Source: Hyphomicrobiales bacterium (GTDB lineage Bacteria > Pseudomonadota > Alphaproteobacteria > Rhizobiales > Rhizobiaceae). Taken from it: a stretch of DNA of 45,448 nucleotides. Within the stretch, counting starts at the first letter, position 1, and each line of letters starts with the position of its first letter. The position numbers and the translations under genes are program-made. The stretch lies in contig JAALLE010000024.1 in the NCBI GenBank assembly GCA_011087605.1, positions 1 to 45,448 of the forward strand, in the 5' to 3' direction. The notes under the pieces were generated by a model that was not told the DNA's origin, searched no databases, and worked only from the letters and a program-made list of their open reading frames with translations. This document shows, in pieces, positions 9,139 to 18,460 of the stretch.

Positions 9139-11454
9139 ATGGGAAACTTAGCACCACCACCATCTGATTCGAACGGCGGCGGCAATGGCAGCGGTGATGA
9201 CCGTGGTGGTGGTGACGGAAGGGATGATGGCATTGAAGCCATCGACCTGTCATCGGCTCTGGAAGAGCGCTATCTTGCCTATGCCCTGTCGACGATTATG
9301 GGGCGGGCATTGCCAGATGTGCGGGACGGGCTGAAACCGGTCCATCGACGCATTTTGCATGCGATGCGTGAACTGCGTCTCAATCCTGACACGGCCTTCA
9401 AAAAATGTGCCCGCATTGTCGGTGATGTTATTGGTAAATATCACCCACATGGGGACCAGTCTGTTTATGACGCACTGGTGCGGCTCAGTCAGAGTTTTGC
9501 GCAACGCTATCCCTTGGTCGACGGCCAGGGCAATTTCGGCAATATCGACGGCGATAATCCTGCTGCCATGCGCTATACCGAGGCGAGGATGACGGAAGTC
9601 GCCACAGCGCTGCTTGATGGTATTACCGAAGACGCCGTAGATTTTCGCCCCAACTATGATGAGGCTGACGAAGAACCGGTCGTTCTGCCCGGCGCCTTTC
9701 CCAATTTGCTGGCCAACGGCTCAGCCGGGATCGCGGTCGGCATGGCGACCAACATACCGCCTCACAATCTGGAAGAATTGTGTAATGCAGCCCTGCATCT
9801 GATCAAATTCCCCAATGCCGGATTTGAAAAACTTCTTGAATTTGTACCTGGCCCGGATTTCCCCACTGGTGGCGTCATTGTCGAGCCAAAAGAAAATATT
9901 CTGGAAGCCTACAAAACCGGCAAGGGTGGATTTCGGACTCGCGCGCGCTGGGAAAAAGAAGACACCGGGCGGGGCACCTGGCAAATCGTTGTCACCGAGA
10001 TTCCCTATCAGGTTCAAAAGTCGAAGCTGATCGAAAAAACCGCCGAACTGTTGCTGGCCAAGAAACTGCCCTTGCTCGACGACATTAATGACGAAAGCGC
10101 CGAAGACATTCGTATTGTGCTGACGCCGAAATCGCGCTCGGTTGACCCCACTTTGCTGATGGAACAGTTGTTTAAACTAACTGACCTGGAGACCCGGTTT
10201 CCACTCAACATGAACGTATTGTCGGGGGGCAAAGTTCCCCGGGTCATGTCGATCCGCGATGTGCTGCGCGAATGGCTTGACCATCGCAAAGACGTGTTGT
10301 TGCGCCGTTCTCGCTACCGGTTGGGGCAAATTGACAAGCGATTGGAAATTCTTGGCGGTTATCTGGTCGCCTATCTCAACATCGATGAAGTGATCCGGAT
10401 TATCCGTTTTGAGGATCACCCCAAAGAATCGCTGATTGCCCGCTTCAAGATTACAGATGTCCAGGCTGAAGCCATTTTGAACTTGCGCCTGCGTCGCTTG
10501 CATAAGCTGGAAGAAGTCGAAATCCGCACCGAACATGACAATCTGTCAGAGGAAAAAGCCGGTATTGAAGCGCTGTTGGCCAGCGAAGAGGCGCAATGGA
10601 AAACCGTTGCCTGGGAAATCGGAAACACCCGCAAGAAGTTTGGAAAAGATACCGAACTTGGAGCCAGACGGTCCAGCTTTGAAGAAGCCGTTGAAATCGA
10701 TCTGGAAGCTGTTGCGGCGGCGATGATTGAAAAAGAGCCAATCACGGTAGTTGTTTCGCAAAAAGGCTGGATCAGAGCGCTGCGCGGACATGCCGCCGAT
10801 TTTGGGGCACTGACATTCAAGGAAGGGGACCGGCTGAAGACCGCATTTCACGCGGAAACTACAGATAAATTCCTGATGTTCACCACAGGCGGCAAGTTCT
10901 ACACGCTGACCGGTGATAAACTGCCCGGTGGGCGCGGCCACGGGGAACCTGTTCGAATTATGGTCGATATGGACAATGACGCGGACATTCTTGATATTTT
11001 CGTTCACAAGCCAGGGCGTCGACGGCTTGTTGTATCAACGCTCGGCAACGGTTTTGTTGTGGCTGAGTCAGATGTGATTGCAAACACGCGCAAAGGCAAG
11101 CAAGTGCTGAATGTGGCCATGCCGGTGGAAGCCAAAGTCTGTGCCGAAGTTGTGGAAGGCGAGGGGGCCCCCGATCAGATTGCGGTGGTCGGTGAAAATC
11201 GCAAAATGCTGATTTTCCCACTGGATCAGGTGCCGGAAATGACCCGTGGCAAGGGTGTTCGCCTGCAAAAATACAAAGATGGTGGCATCCAGGACGCCAA
11301 GACATTTGTCGCTGCAGAAGGCCTGAGCTGGACCGATAGCGCTGCACGAACCCATACCCGGTCTCTCGATGAGTTGAAGGAATTCGTCGGCGAGCGTGCG
11401 CAGGCCGGGCGCATGGTTCCCAAAGGATTTCCGCGCAACGGCAAGTTCGGCTGA
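9139..11454 (+). CDS. parC: DNA topoisomerase IV subunit A
   Basis: ATP-dependent type IIA topoisomerase subunit that cuts and rejoins DNA to decatenate chromosomes, acting with ParE. At 771 aa it is shorter than GyrA and has the short C-terminal blade region of ParC. The catalytic tyrosine is Tyr146 in [11 protein letters not shown]. The quinolone-determining loop reads [15 protein letters not shown] (residues 100-114), with Gln107 and Asp111 where E. coli ParC has Ser80 and Glu84. The first 32 or so residues are a Gly/Asp-rich low-complexity extension ([20 protein letters not shown]) before the conserved core begins at [12 protein letters not shown]. Divergent from the large secreted-protein gene. 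Choice of ParC over GyrA rests on length and C-terminus. Confidence 0.93.
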   Translation: MGNLAPPPSDSNGGGNGSGDDRGGGDGRDDGIEAIDLSSALEERYLAYALSTIMGRALPDVRDGLKPVHRRILHAMRELRLNPDTAFKKCARIVGDVIGKYHPHGDQSVYDALVRLSQSFAQRYPLVDGQGNFGNIDGDNPAAMRYTEARMTEVATALLDGITEDAVDFRPNYDEADEEPVVLPGAFPNLLANGSAGIAVGMATNIPPHNLEELCNAALHLIKFPNAGFEKLLEFVPGPDFPTGGVIVEPKENILEAYKTGKGGFRTRARWEKEDTGRGTWQIVVTEIPYQVQKSKLIEKTAELLLAKKLPLLDDINDESAEDIRIVLTPKSRSVDPTLLMEQLFKLTDLETRFPLNMNVLSGGKVPRVMSIRDVLREWLDHRKDVLLRRSRYRLGQIDKRLEILGGYLVAYLNIDEVIRIIRFEDHPKESLIARFKITDVQAEAILNLRLRRLHKLEEVEIRTEHDNLSEEKAGIEALLASEEAQWKTVAWEIGNTRKKFGKDTELGARRSSFEEAVEIDLEAVAAAMIEKEPITVVVSQKGWIRALRGHAADFGALTFKEGDRLKTAFHAETTDKFLMFTTGGKFYTLTGDKLPGGRGHGEPVRIMVDMDNDADILDIFVHKPGRRRLVVSTLGNGFVVAESDVIANTRKGKQVLNVAMPVEAKVCAEVVEGEGAPDQIAVVGENRKMLIFPLDQVPEMTRGKGVRLQKYKDGGIQDAKTFVAAEGLSWTDSAARTHTRSLDELKEFVGERAQAGRMVPKGFPRNGKFG

Positions 11455-11547
11455 CGGCGCGAACCGACGCACCCATGAATCTCAAATTCTCGACTTGCGT
11501 TGAACGGTGATTGAGGCCCTTGAGAGGTCAGATATCGAACTGGCAAT

Positions 11548-11587
11548 GAAAAACCCCGTCGCGCTTTGAACACTTGCGCCGACGGGG
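11548..11587 (-). terminator. Rho-independent terminator, minus strand
   Basis: On the minus strand the sequence reads CCCCGTCGGCGC, an 11-base loop, GCGCGACGGGG, then TTTTTC: a stem of about 11 pairs with one bulge and a U-tract. On the plus strand no T-run follows, so it serves transcripts coming from the right, not parC. This implies a minus-strand transcript starting somewhere in 11590-12190. A second small hairpin, GGTCGGA-gt-TCCGACC (11599-11614), sits just before it. Confidence 0.75.
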
Positions 11588-11691
11588 TGGAATGTAGTGG
11601 TCGGAGTTCCGACCAAAATTGTAGCTGAAGTCACTGCTCCAACTTGTAATTTATGACTATGTAGATTGAGTTCCGGGCAATGCTCCTGACC

Positions 11692-11913
11692 TCAGCCTTT
11701 CGGGGGTTTGCCTACTGGGGCTTTGGTCTGGCGGTACATGGATTTTAGCACCGACGAAGTCACCGTCCGCGGCCGCCCCTTCGGGTTGGGCCAGAACGCT
11801 GTTTTGGTGGTTTCATTCCGCCTCCGATCTACCGCATCAAGGCCGGTTTTGCTTAAAGTGGTCGTGTCGGACACAACCTCAAAAGTCATCCGGATAAAGT
11901 CCACACATCTCAC
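11692..11913 (-). CDS. Possible small basic protein (73 aa)
   Basis: This minus-strand frame lies about 105 bp ahead of the good minus-strand terminator at 11548-11587, which argues for transcription in this direction. The product starts MRCVDFIRMTFEVVSDTT and ends in a basic, Pro/Lys-rich stretch (NPKGRPRTVTSSVLKSMYRQ, then TKAPVGKPPKG). No convincing ribosome binding site precedes 11913; an internal Met9 is an alternative start. The plus strand is also open across 11708-11929, so one of the two frames is a shadow, and both may be non-coding. No family recognised. Confidence 0.35.
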   Translation of the reverse strand: MRCVDFIRMTFEVVSDTTTLSKTGLDAVDRRRNETTKTAFWPNPKGRPRTVTSSVLKSMYRQTKAPVGKPPKG

Positions 11914-12193
11914 TAATTCACTGATTTAATGAGCATATTTGGCTCTGCGATAGCTAAAGGATGGGACTCAAATGCCCGGATGTCAAGATTTTGAAGCAAA
12001 TATCGTGATCACTTTTTTAATGCGGCGGTGCATAACTTGACTCAAATAATCTAGGCATCGCAGGAACCGCCTTATTATCAAATGCTTCGTCGAAGTTTCC
12101 CATCGAACCATTTGCCCCGGATCGACACTTGTCCCAGCCACAACAGAAAATTCATTTCAGGCGGAATAGGTGCTTTACAACACCGGATTCGAA
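11914..12193. other. Intergenic region with no supported gene
   Basis: Between the possible small ORF and the Lrp-domain gene I see no open frame of useful length with a ribosome binding site, no tRNA and no strong hairpin. It should contain the promoter of any transcript ending at the 11548-11587 terminator. Sequence is moderately AT-rich around 11990-12060. Confidence 0.4.
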
Positions 12194-12430
12194 TCAGAAA
12201 GCTTTGAAGGTCAGCGTGGTCAGACTGTGTACGATGCCGTCAATATTGAGAATCTTTTCGTTGACAAATTTGCCGATATCTTCGTTTTCATCGATGTAGA
12301 TCTTGGCCAGCAGGTCAAATTCCCCGCTGGTTGAATAGAGTTCAGAGACGATTTCACGTTCATAGATTTTGTCCGCAACCTCGTAGGTTTTGCCTGGCTT
12401 GCAGCGCAATTGCATAAACACACATTTCAT
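12194..12430 (-). CDS. Stand-alone Lrp/AsnC ligand-binding (RAM) domain protein
   Basis: A 78-aa protein made only of the C-terminal alpha/beta domain of Lrp/AsnC regulators, the part that binds amino acids and forms the oligomer interface; there is no DNA-binding helix-turn-helix. Recognisable pieces are VFMQLRCKPGKTYEVAD, the STSGEFDLLAKIYID core and the end IDGIVHSLTTLTFKAF. ATG 12430 follows GAGGTCAGAGCC. Such proteins occur in proteobacteria and archaea, and some may modify partner Lrp proteins or act as small-molecule sensors. It is 85 bp downstream of an EamA transporter on the same strand, so it may sense the same metabolite (inference). Confidence 0.85.
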   Translation of the reverse strand: MKCVFMQLRCKPGKTYEVADKIYEREIVSELYSTSGEFDLLAKIYIDENEDIGKFVNEKILNIDGIVHSLTTLTFKAF

Positions 12431-12515
12431 GGCTCTGACCTCGCCTTTATTGTCACGTCGATTGTCGGTTTTAGCGGCCAAGTCCTAACGCAAGCAAATA
12501 GCCTGATGCAACCGT

Positions 12516-13412
12516 CTATACGCTGGCCGGGACACGAAGACGCGAATTGCGTCTGATATAAAGTTCCCATCCAGCGTGTCCCGCAATGGCCGCAATGACA
12601 AGTGCCCCGCCGATAAACACATTTTTGCCCGGCACTTCGGCGAACACCATCCACACCCAAAGCGGTGCGAGCACGGTTTCCAGCAAATAAAACAGGGCGA
12701 CCTGAGGCGCTGGAATATATCTGGGAGCCAGCCACAGTGTAATGCCGGCCAGCGGTACCAGAATGATTACATCTGCGAGCAGCCAAAGCGGAGCCTCGGG
12801 CATGGTTCCGGTCCAAAGGACCATTGGCAATGCAAATGCGGCAGCCACCACACCGCCAAAGCCAGGAGCCAGTGAAAGGTCTTTGCCGGACCGGCGGGCC
12901 AGTGTCAGCGACAAGGCCAACAGGGCTGCACAGATAAGTGCACAAATATCACCAACCAGATTGCCGGTACCAAATCCATCAACAACGATAATTCCAACCC
13001 CGACCAGAGTTGCAATGATGGCCATCCACGTTGCCGTTGTCGGGCGCTCGCGGGTCAATGGCCAGGACAACAACGCCGCAAGCATGGCATTGAAGGCCAA
13101 TATGAACACCACATTGGCTGTTGATGTATTAAACACGGCCAGCGAAAAGAAAATGTTGTTCAGGCCAGATACGGCTCCCACGATGATAAAATCCCGGTCG
13201 GCAAACAGTTCGCGCGGCATGTTGGTCCGTCGGGCGAAAAACCGCCAATACAATGCCAAAACCAGCGCAATTCCCAGGCCACGCGCGCCCATCACCACGT
13301 AGGGATCACTTCCCGCTAATCGGATCAGTGGAATATCAATAGAAAGCGCAAACCCGCCGATAAAGGCCAAGCTCAGTCCTGTGCTGGGTTGATGTACGAG
13401 TTGCGAAGCCAT
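12516..13412 (-). CDS. EamA/DMT family transporter
   Basis: A drug/metabolite-type transporter of about 298 aa with ten hydrophobic helices arranged as two EamA repeats. The first covers about residues 12-140 and ends with ERPTTATWMAIIATLVGVGI; the second ends with GGALVIAAIAGHAGWELY. The start chosen is ATG 13412 (MASQLVHQPS); a TTG at 13430 is also open, and neither has a strong ribosome binding site. It is on the same strand as bpt (132 bp downstream of its stop) and the Lrp-domain gene. Members export amino acids, purines or other small metabolites; the substrate here is unknown. Confidence 0.85.
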   Translation of the reverse strand: MASQLVHQPSTGLSLAFIGGFALSIDIPLIRLAGSDPYVVMGARGLGIALVLALYWRFFARRTNMPRELFADRDFIIVGAVSGLNNIFFSLAVFNTSTANVVFILAFNAMLAALLSWPLTRERPTTATWMAIIATLVGVGIIVVDGFGTGNLVGDICALICAALLALSLTLARRSGKDLSLAPGFGGVVAAAFALPMVLWTGTMPEAPLWLLADVIILVPLAGITLWLAPRYIPAPQVALFYLLETVLAPLWVWMVFAEVPGKNVFIGGALVIAAIAGHAGWELYIRRNSRLRVPASV

Positions 13413-13544
13413 GATGTGGATGAAGTGCAAATGTCAAAGAAGGAGTGCAATCCTCTCCTTAGAGCGAAGTAGTCGCTGCATCCAGCGTTTTTCTTCGCCG
13501 GCCAGTAACGCCAATATAACAGGCGCTGACGGTATTATTGCAGG

Positions 13545-14294
13545 CTAGACGCGAAATTCGGTCCATCCGCCGGGCTGTAGCCGTTCCTGTGGCATGAAGC
13601 GGGACTTATACTCCATTTTCGACGAACCACTCACCCAGTAACCCAGATGGCAGTATTTCAACCCTTCCTGACGAGCCCGGGCGATGTGATCGAGGATCAA
13701 ATAGGTGCCGAGACTGCGTTTTTGTCGGTTGGGGTCGAAAAAACTGTACACCATGGAATGACCATCACTGAGCCGGTCGAACAGCACGGCAGCGACCAAC
13801 TCGCCAACCCCTTTTCCGGTAATTGAACTATCTGGTCCGCGCTCGCGATATTCAATTATCCGCGAATTGACGTGGCTGTCTTCCACCATCATGGCGTAGT
13901 CCAACACAGTCATGCCCGCCATCCCGCCATCGCCATGGCGGGAATCAACGTATCGTCGAAACAGCGAATATTGTTCTGACGTTGGTCCGTTATTGGTTTC
14001 ATATCCGATGAGGTCTGAATTTTTGTTGTTGATCTTTCGCATCGAGCGGGAAGGGCTAAATTTCTGGGCCAAAACACGGGTAGCCTGACAGGCCCGGCAA
14101 TGCTCGCAGGCCGGGCGATAGGCGATATTCTGGCTGCGACGAAAACCACCTTGAGACAGTTCGTCATGCACAATACGAGCCCTTTCACCAACCAGATGGG
14201 TGAACACTTTGCGTTCCATACGATCAGGCAGATAGGGGCATGGCGCCGGTGCCGTCAGGTAGAATTGGGGCGTATCGAGCGAGTGGGCAGTCAT
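13545..14294 (-). CDS. bpt: Aspartate/glutamate leucyltransferase
   Basis: Bacterial N-end rule enzyme that transfers Leu from Leu-tRNA onto proteins starting with Asp or Glu, marking them for ClpS/ClpAP degradation. The 249-aa length is typical. Conserved features visible are [35 protein letters not shown] with CRAC following, and [20 protein letters not shown] plus [20 protein letters not shown] near the C-terminus. It belongs to the Ate/Bpt family; Bpt is chosen over eukaryote-like Ate because of bacterial origin and length. Its ATG directly abuts the TGA of the upstream transporter gene, a sign of coupling. An RDD membrane protein is two genes upstream, a neighbourhood I recall from rhizobia. 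Confidence 0.93.
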   Translation of the reverse strand: MTAHSLDTPQFYLTAPAPCPYLPDRMERKVFTHLVGERARIVHDELSQGGFRRSQNIAYRPACEHCRACQATRVLAQKFSPSRSMRKINNKNSDLIGYETNNGPTSEQYSLFRRYVDSRHGDGGMAGMTVLDYAMMVEDSHVNSRIIEYRERGPDSSITGKGVGELVAAVLFDRLSDGHSMVYSFFDPNRQKRSLGTYLILDHIARARQEGLKYCHLGYWVSGSSKMEYKSRFMPQERLQPGGWTEFRV

Positions 14295-16124
14295 TCAAAG
14301 ATTATAATAGAAAGGAGCGAAGAATGAAAACGTAATCCATAAAACTATGATTAACGGAATTCCGCTGCGCAGATAGTCGCTGAAACGATATCGCCCCGGA
14401 CCGAGCACCAGCAGGTTGGTTTGATAGCCGACTGGTGTGGCAAACGAACAATTGGCGGCGAATATGATGCAAATAACAAACGGCTCCAAAGGCACGTTCA
14501 GCCTTTGCGCAATGCCAATTGCGATCGGTGTGAACAAAACCGCTGTTGCATTGTTCGACAAAACATTGGTCAGCAGGGCAGTGACGATGAACAGCGCTGA
14601 CAGAACCATTGCCGGGGTTTGGCCTTCCAGCAGGCCAACGACCCCAGAGGCAATAAACGCGGCACCACCGGTCCGCTCAAGCGCCAGTGCGGCGGCAAGC
14701 GATGCGCCCACCATCATGTAAATTTGCCGGTCAAAGCTGCGGGCCGCCTGTCGGATTGACAGACACCCGCTGGCTATCACTGCATAGGCGCCCATCAGTG
14801 AAGCCACAACAATTGGCAGGATAGAGAATGACGCGGCCAGAACCACCAGTCCAAAAATACCGATGGCGCGGGGTGCATAGGCCCGCAACGGCACTTCACC
14901 GGCGGAATGTTCAAGCAGCAGCAATTCGCGGCTGGCGCGCAATCGTTCGATATCTTCAGGCAGGCCGCCGATCAGAAGCGTGTCGCCGGGCTCTAGCCGG
15001 ATGGCCCGCACCAGGCCGCGCGCCATGCCACTGCGCCGTTGCAGGCCGAGAACCATGGTCCCGTATGTTGCCCGAATTCTGGATGCTTCAATGGTCCGTC
15101 CTGCATAGCGGGAGCCGGGGGCTATCACGGCTTCTGCAATCATGAAACTTTCGGTCACCTTTGACAAAGTGTCGGTTGGACGGGTTGGATCAAGGTCTTC
15201 GCTGGCCATTTTGGGCAGACTGGCGGCGCCATCCGACAATGCTTTGGTCAACGCCCTGCGGGTGGCCGCTACAATGACGATGTCTCCGGGCCTTAAAGTC
15301 GTGTCTTCAAAAGGTGGCAATATTTGCTCGCCATTGCGTTGAATCGACCGTACCGTGATGTCGGTCAGGGCCGGAAACAATCCTGAAACCGATTCCACCC
15401 CAGCCAACGGGTGGTCTTTCACCACATGAATTTGCGCTACAAATTGCCGCCCGGTCGCGGTGCGGTTTTTTGGGTCTGCTGCCGATCGATTACCAAGCAG
15501 TGCAGGCATGACCAACACCACGTAAGCCAACCCAACGCTTGCCAGAACAAGGCCGGGAATGGAAAAATCGAAAAACCCAAGTTCAAATCCATAGCGTTGG
15601 GCAACACCTGCAACGAGCAGGTTGGTTGATGATCCGATCAATGTGGTCATACCGCCCAGAATACCGACATAGGAAAGCGGCATCAGTGCCGCTGCTGCGG
15701 AAAAATTCCGTTGGGCGGCAATCGCCACAATGATCGGGATGAACATCACCACAACCGGGGTGTTGTTGAGAAAGGCGCTGGTAACTCCAGCGGTTACCAA
15801 CAATACCAATATGGTGCGTCGTGCACTGCTGCCACCAAAATTCGACAGCATTTCAGCAGGCCGCTCAAGCGCATCGGTATTGAACAGGGCCTGACCAATC
15901 ACCAACAGCGCCAATACGGTAATCAGCGCCGGATTAGCAAAGCCCATCAGCAGTTCGGTTGGTGATATCTGATTGTCGGTGTTTTGCGGGACGAGGCTGA
16001 AGATTGCCAACAAAATGACAAGCGCTGCCAGCGACACCCCTTCGATCGACCACTTTTCAGCACCATAGGCGACAATCGTGCATGCGATCACCGCAAAGGT
16101 CATCCACATATGAAATTGGTCCAT
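14295..16124 (-). CDS. SLC13-type permease with two TrkA-C (RCK_C) domains
   Basis: A 609-aa membrane protein with a split architecture: an N-terminal block of helices (about residues 5-205), a soluble middle with two TrkA-C domains (about 215-300 and 310-395), then a second helix block. The motif SSNTAVV-like NNTPVVVMFIPI follows the first helices and LSNNATAVLFTPIAIGIAQR repeats it in the second half, as in DASS/SLC13 sodium-coupled anion transporters. TrkA-C domains may bind a nucleotide or metabolite and gate transport. Substrate could be sulfate, a dicarboxylate or another anion. Its stop TGA abuts the bpt start; the RDD gene ends 55 bp upstream. Confidence 0.88.
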   Translation of the reverse strand: MDQFHMWMTFAVIACTIVAYGAEKWSIEGVSLAALVILLAIFSLVPQNTDNQISPTELLMGFANPALITVLALLVIGQALFNTDALERPAEMLSNFGGSSARRTILVLLVTAGVTSAFLNNTPVVVMFIPIIVAIAAQRNFSAAAALMPLSYVGILGGMTTLIGSSTNLLVAGVAQRYGFELGFFDFSIPGLVLASVGLAYVVLVMPALLGNRSAADPKNRTATGRQFVAQIHVVKDHPLAGVESVSGLFPALTDITVRSIQRNGEQILPPFEDTTLRPGDIVIVAATRRALTKALSDGAASLPKMASEDLDPTRPTDTLSKVTESFMIAEAVIAPGSRYAGRTIEASRIRATYGTMVLGLQRRSGMARGLVRAIRLEPGDTLLIGGLPEDIERLRASRELLLLEHSAGEVPLRAYAPRAIGIFGLVVLAASFSILPIVVASLMGAYAVIASGCLSIRQAARSFDRQIYMMVGASLAAALALERTGGAAFIASGVVGLLEGQTPAMVLSALFIVTALLTNVLSNNATAVLFTPIAIGIAQRLNVPLEPFVICIIFAANCSFATPVGYQTNLLVLGPGRYRFSDYLRSGIPLIIVLWITFSFFAPFYYNL

Positions 16125-16179
16125 GCGCCGTCATGTCCCGTCGTTGAGTTGTGGCAATCTGCCGTTTCAACTAACGAGT

Positions 16180-16641
16180 TTAGGCGCGTCCTACATATGT
16201 GCCAAGCAAAACGTTATGCAACAGTCGTTTGCGTGAGGAAAAGAAGCTGATCAGCAGCGGCAGAATGACTGCGACCGTATGGATTGCCCAAAATAGAATT
16301 CCATGCAGACAAGCCAGCAACGGGTCGACATTCCCACCATCTAATTTGCGAACGCGGATGCCCATAAAAGCCATGCCGATTGTTGCCTGGCGTGGTCCAC
16401 CCATCGTTGTGGCCAGATAAAGCAGCGCCACTACTGCCGGGACGAAGGGCAGCAACCCCCAGGCAAGGCCAAGCGTTGGAATGCCCAGAAGACCAATGAC
16501 AATAAACAACGGAATACTGAGCAGAAAAATGATGATATAATCGAGGAAAAACGAGATAACGCGGGCCGTTCTGACGCCATCCAGTTCTTCAGGGGTGACA
16601 ATTCGTGCCCCCGTATCGTTGTCGATGATGTCTTCAATCAT
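16180..16641 (-). CDS. RDD family membrane protein
   Basis: A 153-aa protein with three hydrophobic segments and the hallmark Arg/Asp pattern: GVRTARVISFFLDYIIIF has the RxxxxxxD of the first helix, and TIGMAFMGIRVRKLDGG matches the family's central motif. RDD proteins are of unknown or varied function, some linked to Na+/H+ exchange. It heads the minus-strand cluster RDD, SLC13 permease, bpt. In other rhizobia as I recall it lies between hemB and bpt; here about 3.3 kb of other genes separates it from hemB. Confidence 0.85.
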   Translation of the reverse strand: MIEDIIDNDTGARIVTPEELDGVRTARVISFFLDYIIIFLLSIPLFIVIGLLGIPTLGLAWGLLPFVPAVVALLYLATTMGGPRQATIGMAFMGIRVRKLDGGNVDPLLACLHGILFWAIHTVAVILPLLISFFSSRKRLLHNVLLGTYVGRA

Positions 16642-16967
16642 GGTCTAACCCTTTGCTTTCCACATTATGTAGGAGGCAAGGGGCTGTTTTCAAGCTTGCC
16701 AACAGGATCAGCCTTCAAGGGTTGATCGAATTTCAAAGTGTTGCTGCGGACCCTGTGACTGGTTTGTTTGTCGATGTGGATTTGTCCGGGTCTTCTTGCT
16801 AGCCTTCCTCCAGCTTGGGCGTCTGGGAGGCTCTAATTGGAACGCAAATTTGCCGCAATATTCGTGGCCAATGCCGCCAACGGTACCCGCCTCATGTGCC
16901 GCGGTCTGCTGGTACTCTCTTCAATCTCACTCTCGCAACCCGATAGTAGCATTGGAGAAAGGCGGCC
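16642..16967. promoter_or_regulatory. Divergent intergenic region RDD / membrane hydrolase
   Basis: This 326-bp region between divergent genes should hold both promoters, though I cannot place either with confidence. A hairpin AGCCTTCC-16-GGGAGGCT lies at 16801-16832 with one wobble pair and no T-run on either side. The ribosome binding site for the hydrolase, GGAGAAAGGCGGCC, is at 16954-16967. No gene or RNA family is seen. Confidence 0.35.
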
Positions 16968-18434
16968 ATGACATGCACAATTGTTGCGGTTCACGGTACA
17001 TTTGCGTCGGGACCACCAGAAGGTGAACAATGGTGGCAAACCGGCGGTACATTGGAAAAAAAGTTTCGGATTCTGTTGGAGAACAACGGGCGTTCTGCAG
17101 AGGATCTGGAGTGGCGACCCTTTATCTGGGATGGTGCCAACAGCGAGGCATCCAGACGTGCCGCCGCCAACAGACTTGCCGACGAACTGATTGAACTCGA
17201 CAGCAGCGCGCGTCCGCATTTGGTGATTGGACATAGCCATGGTGGCTCGGTCATTGCTTCCGCGCTGGTGGAACTCACCAGGCGTCAGCAGAGCCTATCG
17301 AATTTGACACATTGGGTGACTGTCGGATCACCATTTCTGGCTTTTAATCGATCGCCATCAATCTTCCAGCGATTGGGAACCATCGGTCAAATTATTCTGA
17401 TTTCCATATTTGTATTCGCCTATCTGTACATTTTGTTTTTCATTGATGCCTTTGACGCCCTTGATGCCTTTGGTGCTGTTTCAGAGGATAATCCGGTTGA
17501 ATCGCGACTTGGTGTTTCGCTGTTCATCGTGGCTCCGGTCCTGGTGTACTTTGCCGCCTCCAGAATGTGGGACTTTGTCTCAAACAGGCGGGACGCCAGC
17601 AGACTAGCGAAAACACAAGCTCTGTTCCAAAGTAGGTTCGTACCTCTTTGGCATCCTGACGACGAAGCGATTAATGGTATCGGCATGGCCAGTCGCTCGA
17701 AAGTCGAGTTTTTTACCAAGGGATTTTTTGCCAATATTTTTTCCGGTGTTGCGCTCTTCGTTGTACCCGTATTGCTGGTCCTTTCTCTTGTGCTGAATTA
17801 CGACCGGAACGACGTGAATGCCTGGCTGGGAATCTCTGATAGATCGCTTTTGGCCGGATTATTCGATCCCGATAATTGGCTTCTTTATATCGTGTTTGTG
17901 GTGGTTCCTGAAAAGCTGGCTGAACTGGATTGGACTGCACTTGCTACAGTTTATCTCTGGAGCATTCCGTTTTTCCTCATCGGAATAAGCTTTGCTGTTT
18001 TTTATGGCACAAAACTGCTCGCGGCAGGCGTCTCGCCTTTGCTCAGCAGCTTGCTCAACAGATTGACTACCAGTGCCATTCGCACAAAGGCAGGAGGTGT
18101 CGATGTCGGTGGATTGTCGCTTGCTTCTGTTGATAATGTGCCCGGATGGATCAGCGATCAGCATGAACCTATTCCGCCGGAGGTGGCTGAGCAGATTAAG
18201 AAGCGGGCGGATAAGATGGCAGCACTGCTGGTAAGTCAGTTTCGCGAACAGCTGGGGACATTGTCTATTGGTGGTGTTCCCACTGGTTCAAATTCAAGTC
18301 CTCTGGAATTCGAGCTCGCGGGTGAGCTTATCCATACGACCTATTTTGATTCCGATTCATTTTGCTCGCATTTGTTTCAACGTGTGATCCCGAAACCCAG
18401 CGATGCTGAGCAGGGTACAAGCGTTGAAGGTTAG
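16968..18434 (+). CDS. Membrane-embedded alpha/beta serine hydrolase
   Basis: A 488-aa protein that starts directly with a beta strand and an oxyanion-type motif, IVAVHGTFASGP. The nucleophile elbow is VIGHSHGGSV (Ser90). After VTVGSPFLAFNR, hydrophobic segments follow at about 134-156, 180-200, 255-275, 303-315 and 324-350, as a membrane insertion inside the hydrolase fold. A soluble C-terminal part returns with LIHTTYFDSDSFC, where His456 is a good candidate for the catalytic histidine. The start is secure (GGAGAAAGGCGGCC before ATG). It resembles lipases or esterases acting on membrane substrates, but I recognise no named family. It is convergent with the next gene (26 bp between stops) and lies in a patch that interrupts the usual hemB-RDD neighbourhood. 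Confidence 0.75.
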   Translation: MTCTIVAVHGTFASGPPEGEQWWQTGGTLEKKFRILLENNGRSAEDLEWRPFIWDGANSEASRRAAANRLADELIELDSSARPHLVIGHSHGGSVIASALVELTRRQQSLSNLTHWVTVGSPFLAFNRSPSIFQRLGTIGQIILISIFVFAYLYILFFIDAFDALDAFGAVSEDNPVESRLGVSLFIVAPVLVYFAASRMWDFVSNRRDASRLAKTQALFQSRFVPLWHPDDEAINGIGMASRSKVEFFTKGFFANIFSGVALFVVPVLLVLSLVLNYDRNDVNAWLGISDRSLLAGLFDPDNWLLYIVFVVVPEKLAELDWTALATVYLWSIPFFLIGISFAVFYGTKLLAAGVSPLLSSLLNRLTTSAIRTKAGGVDVGGLSLASVDNVPGWISDQHEPIPPEVAEQIKKRADKMAALLVSQFREQLGTLSIGGVPTGSNSSPLEFELAGELIHTTYFDSDSFCSHLFQRVIPKPSDAEQGTSVEG

Positions 18435-18460
18435 TGATCTGGTCACCGATATTTTGCGCC

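Noticed and set aside
9139-9240. Gly-rich start of parC as a mis-called start codon
   Set aside because: No later in-frame start lies before the conserved core, so the extension must be translated if the gene is.
11708-11929. Plus-strand 73-codon ORF after parC
   Set aside because: The good terminator nearby serves the minus strand, and the frame has no ribosome binding site; the opposite frame was kept only at low confidence.
17400-17480. Repeat-like GATGCCTTTGACGCCCTTGAT stretch
   Set aside because: It is a short DAFDALDAF-type codon repeat inside the membrane hydrolase gene, not an independent element.
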